The translations under genes and the position numbers were made by a program. 8,485 nt of DNA, taken from the NCBI GenBank assembly GCA_937925565.1, contig CALALM010000171.1, positions 1 to 8,485 on the forward strand, given 5' to 3'. The notes under the pieces were generated by a model that saw only the letters and a program-made list of their open reading frames with translations, did not search any database and had not been told where the DNA came from. Below are positions 5,635 to 8,485 of this stretch, one piece after another (position 1 is the stretch's first letter; each line of letters starts with the position of its first letter). The stretch is from an uncultured Centipeda sp. (GTDB lineage: Bacteria > Bacillota > Negativicutes > Selenomonadales > Selenomonadaceae).

Positions 5635-5690
5635 GCGGTGAGCGTGAAGCCCAAAGATGGCAGGGCAAATTTATCAACGAGTGCATAAAT

Positions 5691-5707
5691 GTCGCCTGCC
5701 ATGCGAC
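5691..5707. promoter_or_regulatory. Palindromic site GTCGC-N7-GCGAC, copy 2
   Basis: Arms at 5691-5695 and 5703-5707. The spacer differs from copy 1 by one base (CTGCCAT against CTGTCAT), and the 21-base distance to the -10 box is kept exactly although most of those 21 bases have changed. That pattern favours a retained protein-binding site. Confidence 0.55.
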
Positions 5708-5725
5708 CATGCGCAGCCGTCCTTC

Positions 5726-5734
5726 TGCTATACT
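5726..5734 (+). promoter_or_regulatory. Extended -10 promoter of vWA gene 2
   Basis: TGC-TATACT is identical to the element of the first vWA gene and is likewise without a recognisable -35. The predicted start is near 5741. Confidence 0.65.
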
Positions 5735-5778
5735 CGCATCCATAGAAAAGGTCAACCGATATAGAGGAGGAGCATATC

Positions 5779-6516
5779 ATGGCAGAGGCAAAGACAAACG
5801 GACAGACGGAGCTGGTATTCCTCATGGACGTCAGCGAGCCCATGGCGGACTTTGCGTCCGATATCATCGCCGGGTTCAACGGCATGATTGCACGGCTCAG
5901 AGAGGAGAGGACGGATATCCTTGTCACTACCTGGCAGTTCGCTGATTTTTGCTTGTACGTTGATGAACGTGTGCCGATCACCGCGGACTCCGTACGCATG
6001 GAACAGGACTTCTTTGAGCGCCTCCGTATCATGCGGGAGCAGGTTGCACGCCAAGCTGCTCCCGCGCCCATCACACTAGAGGACGGCAAGCCCGGTAGAA
6101 GGGTGCTGATCAATGCGATCGGCGGTGTTGTCTGCCGCGCTAGGTACGTATACAAGCATTACCCCGAGAATCCCGCGCGTACGATGTTCGTCATCATCAC
6201 GGGCGGAACGGATAACGCGAGCCTGTACTACTGGACGCCTGACCGGCTGCGGGATCTGGTAGAGCGGCAGGAAAAGGAGGCGGGCTGGACGTTTATCCTC
6301 CTCGGTGCGAACATCGATGCAGCGCAGGTCGCAGGAGACATCGGCATCCCCGTCGAGAATGCCGCCACCTTCGCCTGTGATGCGGCGGGCGTGCGCGAGA
6401 ACTTCGCATCGCTCGGGGCGATGATCTTGGAGTTTTCCTCGACGGGCGTTGTTCTGCCGACATGGTCGCAGAAGATCAGCGAGCATCTCGCAAAGACGCA
6501 GAGCGAGCGCAGCTAA
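5779..6516 (+). CDS. vWA domain paralogue with degenerate MIDAS
   Basis: 245 aa, a diverged duplicate of the preceding vWA protein. The first 15 residues and the last 90 are closely similar (QEKEAGW, LGANIDA, FACDAAGVRENFASL, KISEHLAK). The metal site is broken at three of five positions: DRSGS has become DVSEP (17-21, last Ser to Pro), the Thr has become R108 within GRRVLINAIG, and the Asp has become G142 (ITGGTDN). About 23 extra residues lie before the Thr position, giving a longer helical, charged stretch (MEQDFFERLRIMREQVARQ). The reading frame is intact, with GAGGAGG (5764-5770) 8 bases before the ATG and its own promoter, so it is probably expressed. It likely folds as a vWA domain but should not bind metal in the usual way. 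It may be a partner or regulator of copy 1; that is inference. Confidence 0.85.
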   Translation: MAEAKTNGQTELVFLMDVSEPMADFASDIIAGFNGMIARLREERTDILVTTWQFADFCLYVDERVPITADSVRMEQDFFERLRIMREQVARQAAPAPITLEDGKPGRRVLINAIGGVVCRARYVYKHYPENPARTMFVIITGGTDNASLYYWTPDRLRDLVERQEKEAGWTFILLGANIDAAQVAGDIGIPVENAATFACDAAGVRENFASLGAMILEFSSTGVVLPTWSQKISEHLAKTQSERS

Positions 6517-6533
6517 GTGAAATAAAAGCCTGC

Positions 6534-6549
6534 TCCCCGCCTGCGGGGA
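6534..6549 (+). other. Short GC hairpin ahead of the terminator
   Basis: TCCCCG/CGGGGA closes on a CCTG loop and abuts the long terminator hairpin that follows, sharing base 6549. It may stabilise the 3' end of the transcript. Confidence 0.4.
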
Positions 6550-6602
6550 AGGACTGTTATACGAAGACGGCAATTTTCGTATAACAGTCCTTGCTCTTTT
6601 TT
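6549..6602 (+). terminator. Strong intrinsic terminator after the vWA genes
   Basis: AAGGACTGTTATACGAA (6549-6565) is matched perfectly by its reverse complement at 6576-6592: 17 pairs with a 10-base loop. GCTC and six T's follow, ending at 6602. It ends the vWA transcription unit. The perfect stem is longer than usual for a terminator and AT-rich towards the loop. Confidence 0.8.
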
Positions 6603-6626
6603 CCATAACAAATGAAAACAAATCCC

Positions 6627-6655
6627 TTGCGTGGACAATTCGGGTATGTTAAAAT
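6627..6655 (+). promoter_or_regulatory. Promoter of the HTH/GTPase operon
   Basis: TTGCGT (6627-6632), a 17-base spacer and TAAAAT (6650-6655) preceded by TGT, an extended -10. The predicted start is near 6662, about 25 bases before the ATG. Confidence 0.6.
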
Positions 6656-6686
6656 TTTATGAAAAGAAACTGAGAGGGGAATGACC

Positions 6687-7301
6687 ATGATACCGCCGCA
6701 TCAAACTCCATCTGCCGACCTCCTTGAACGGATTCGCCGCTATATTGCCGCGCATTTGCAGGGTTCCTCCGACATCATCGAGGAAGCAAAGCGCAAGTTG
6801 CCGCGCCCTACCCCGCGCCCCTTTGAGGATGAGCGCGAGCGGTACGGCGTGCGGGGCGGTCTTCCGAAGGAGCGGGAGATATGCGGCGCAGGAGTGGCAG
6901 GTGTCATACTCAATGTGGGGGACCGCCTTGACACGATCCTTTCCCGCCTTAAAAGCAAACTCGACAAGACGGAAGAAACCTTCTCCGAGCGCCTCCTGCG
7001 CCTCATCGACGAGAGCGGTATGACCGATGTCGAGGCGTACAAGCGCGCGAGGATTGACCGAAAACTTTTCTCCAAGATTCGCACCGACAAGAACTATCAT
7101 CCGAAAATCCGCGTCGTCTACGCATTCATCTTTGTCCTGCATCTGAACCTCGACGACGCGCGGGATCTCCTCGCGAGCGCGGGCTACAGCATCTCGCCCG
7201 CGAGCAAATTCGATCTCGTCATGGAGTTCTGCATCATGGAGGGCTACGATATTGACCTGGTGAATGGAATCCTCTATGAGATGGGGATGGATGTTCTGTG
7301 A
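6687..7301 (+). CDS. HTH-type protein of unknown function, partner of the downstream GTPase
   Basis: 204 aa, soluble. Two parts are visible. Residues 1-90 begin with a helix (ADLLERIRRYIAAHL), followed by a Pro/Arg-rich stretch (LPRPTPRPFEDERERYG) and a second helix (RLDTILSRLKSKLD). Residues 97-204 form a compact helical module: ETFSERLLRLIDESGMTDVEAYKRARIDRKLFSKIR resembles the helix-turn-helix core of XRE-like proteins, then helices through LLASAGYSIS and FDLVMEFCI. From memory, very similar modules occur in Firmicutes alone or fused behind macro (ADP-ribose-binding) domains; no search was made. ATG 6687 is preferred over ATG 6681 because GAGGGGA (6674-6680) is 6 bases before it. The stop overlaps the GTG of the GTPase gene (GTGA), so the two proteins are probably made together. 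Confidence 0.65.
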   Translation: MIPPHQTPSADLLERIRRYIAAHLQGSSDIIEEAKRKLPRPTPRPFEDERERYGVRGGLPKEREICGAGVAGVILNVGDRLDTILSRLKSKLDKTEETFSERLLRLIDESGMTDVEAYKRARIDRKLFSKIRTDKNYHPKIRVVYAFIFVLHLNLDDARDLLASAGYSISPASKFDLVMEFCIMEGYDIDLVNGILYEMGMDVL

Positions 7302-8485
7302 CGGGGGATATCGTGGAAAAGACGCGGAAAGCCATTGTAGACACATATCGACAGATTTTGGACAAACTGATATCTGCTTCCATCGAGGTGGATCGCGCTG
7401 CTGATCCGGGTATGGGCAGCGTAGAGAAGAAGGACATTCGCACGCAGATCATGCGGATGCAGGCGGACTTTCGCACAGCGGAATATGCCGTTCCCGATGC
7501 AGATGAATGGAATGTTTGCCGTGTTGTATTCTTTGGTGAGACAAATGCGGGGAAATCGACACTGATCGAAGCGTTGCGTTTGTACTATGGTGCTGCCGTA
7601 AGGAATGCGCATGTTGTGTGGGGAGCAACCATCGGAAACGGAAAAGAGGATTGGACGAAGAAGCCTGCGTACTATGATGTACGCGTCGGCTCCTGCACTC
7701 TGCGTCTGACTGACCTCCCAGGGATCGAGGGGGTACTTGAGGGGAAATCGCCGGGCTTTTCAAAGAGCATCGAGGACGAGCTGTCCAAGGCAAATGTCGT
7801 TCTCTACATCGTGGGCAACGAGAAGAAACCAGAGCGCGAGACGCTGAAGAAGCTGAAAAACTATCTCCGACAGGATGCGCGGGTCTATGCGGTCTGCAAC
7901 GTCCACTGCAAGGGGAAGAAAAACCGTGACTCTGCGGTTGACGGGGGGTATGCGGACGAGCTCGCAAGAAAGATGGGGGATGTTCAGCGTGAGGCGGCGG
8001 TGCAGACGGCAGCGGCGCTCAAAGAGGTGCTGGGCGAGAACTATCAGGGGGTTTATGCGATAAATGCGGAGCTTGCATTTGCGGGAGCGGCGTATGATGA
8101 AACCTGTGGAAAAACCTTGATTGCCGCCGAGCGAGAGCGGTTGGTTCTGGATCAGGAAATCTATGCGTGTGAATTTGACGGCTCCTATCAGAGGATGCGT
8201 GCCGCGAGCCGTCTGGAAATGATCGTCGAACTCTTGCAGAAGTGGGCGAGGGACTTCCCAGCGGCGTGCTACGAGCAGCAGCAGCGAAAACTCAGCAGAC
8301 TGATCGGAGAGCTTACGGCACGAGATGAGAGTACTGCGGGGGCTCTTGCTGTGCTGTCGGATCTCTATGCGCAGATGGAATGCGAGTACAGCACACTTGA
8401 AAGCGCTCGTGTGGAAGCATTCGCAGCGCAGGAATCCTTTGCGCTGCGGATTGCGGAGATTCCAAAGAAGGTCGCTTCGAAATAT
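7298..8485 (+). CDS. Dynamin-like/Era-like GTPase, 3' end outside window
   Basis: 396 codons visible, no stop. After an N-terminal helical region of about 75 residues comes a P-loop GTPase domain: G1 GETNAGKST at 80-88, a G3-type DLPG at 139-142 within TLRLTDLPGIEG, and a hydrophobic strand VVLYIVGNE. The G4 position reads AVCNVHCKGK (N201), not a normal NKxD, so base specificity or nucleotide use may differ. Helical, Gln/Glu/Arg-rich sequence continues (about 300-396), as in dynamin-like proteins, but the membrane-acting part would lie beyond the window. The start is taken as GTG 7298, overlapping the previous stop by four bases, with GGGGA 10 bases upstream. GTG 7313 after GGGGGA (spacing 4) is the alternative. 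Membrane remodelling, ribosome-linked and defence roles are all possible. Confidence 0.8.
   Translation, partial: MTGDIVEKTRKAIVDTYRQILDKLISASIEVDRAADPGMGSVEKKDIRTQIMRMQADFRTAEYAVPDADEWNVCRVVFFGETNAGKSTLIEALRLYYGAAVRNAHVVWGATIGNGKEDWTKKPAYYDVRVGSCTLRLTDLPGIEGVLEGKSPGFSKSIEDELSKANVVLYIVGNEKKPERETLKKLKNYLRQDARVYAVCNVHCKGKKNRDSAVDGGYADELARKMGDVQREAAVQTAAALKEVLGENYQGVYAINAELAFAGAAYDETCGKTLIAAERERLVLDQEIYACEFDGSYQRMRAASRLEMIVELLQKWARDFPAACYEQQQRKLSRLIGELTARDESTAGALAVLSDLYAQMECEYSTLESARVEAFAAQESFALRIAEIPKKVASKY

Larger units (their letters stand above)
5691..6516 (+). repeat. Tandem duplication, copy 2 (promoter plus vWA gene)
   Basis: Second copy of the unit beginning at the GTCGC palindrome. The leader aligns base for base with copy 1 (offset 813). 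The gene is 23 codons longer because of extra residues in the middle. No clear terminator separates the copies, so transcription from copy 1 may run on into copy 2. Confidence 0.85.

Noticed and set aside
5655..5690. Terminator between the two vWA genes
   Set aside because: Only weak pairings are seen (GCCC/GGGC, TTTAT/ATAAA) with no T-run after a stable stem.
6549..6592. Perfect inverted repeat as the end of an insertion sequence
   Set aside because: There is no transposase, no second copy and no target duplication in the window. The T-run and the position after a gene fit a terminator.
1..8485. CRISPR array, rRNA or standard tRNA genes
   Set aside because: I saw no regularly spaced repeats, no rRNA-like sequence and no complete cloverleaf on either strand.

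Overview
The window looks chromosomal and comes from a fairly GC-rich Firmicutes-type bacterium. The protein styles suggest Negativicutes, perhaps Selenomonas-like: a short-form DXS, a DinJ/YoeB pair, a TROVE-vWA protein, and AGGAGG ribosome sites with sigma-70 promoters. The taxon is an inference from recalled family resemblance, with no search behind it.

Layout. (1) 1-1017, minus: 5' part of a 1-deoxy-D-xylulose-5-phosphate synthase family gene with its own promoter. (2) 1179-1742, plus: hotdog-fold acyl-CoA thioesterase, divergent from dxs. (3) 1752-3567: a near-consensus sigma-70 promoter, about 245 nt of heavily folded non-coding DNA ending in a terminator-like hairpin, then a TROVE (Ro60-like) protein with a complete vWA metal site. 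The protein has a good ribosome binding site but no AUG/GUG/UUG start beside it. An intrinsic terminator closes the unit. (4) 3566-4156: a RelB/DinJ antitoxin and YoeB toxin operon with its own promoter. (5) 4147-4635, minus: a methylguanine-DNA methyltransferase overlapping yoeB tail to tail. (6) 4658-4861: a short open stretch that may be a gene remnant, ending at a terminator. (7) 4878-6602: two tandem vWA genes that arose by duplication of a whole promoter-plus-gene unit. Both promoters share a GTCGC-N7-GCGAC palindrome centred near -42. The second copy has lost most of its MIDAS residues. A strong terminator follows. (8) 6627-8485: an HTH-type protein translationally coupled to a dynamin-like/Era-like GTPase that runs off the window.

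The most interesting part is the TROVE locus. In bacteria, Ro proteins work with Y RNAs that are usually encoded next to them, and a structured, promoter-driven, apparently non-coding segment lies exactly there. It does not obviously match the canonical Y RNA layout, in which the 5' and 3' ends pair, so it may be a divergent Ro-partner RNA, a leader that controls Ro expression, or both. The three vWA proteins, the HTH/GTPase pair and the TA module together give the region an accessory, stress-response character, but functional links between these units are inference only.
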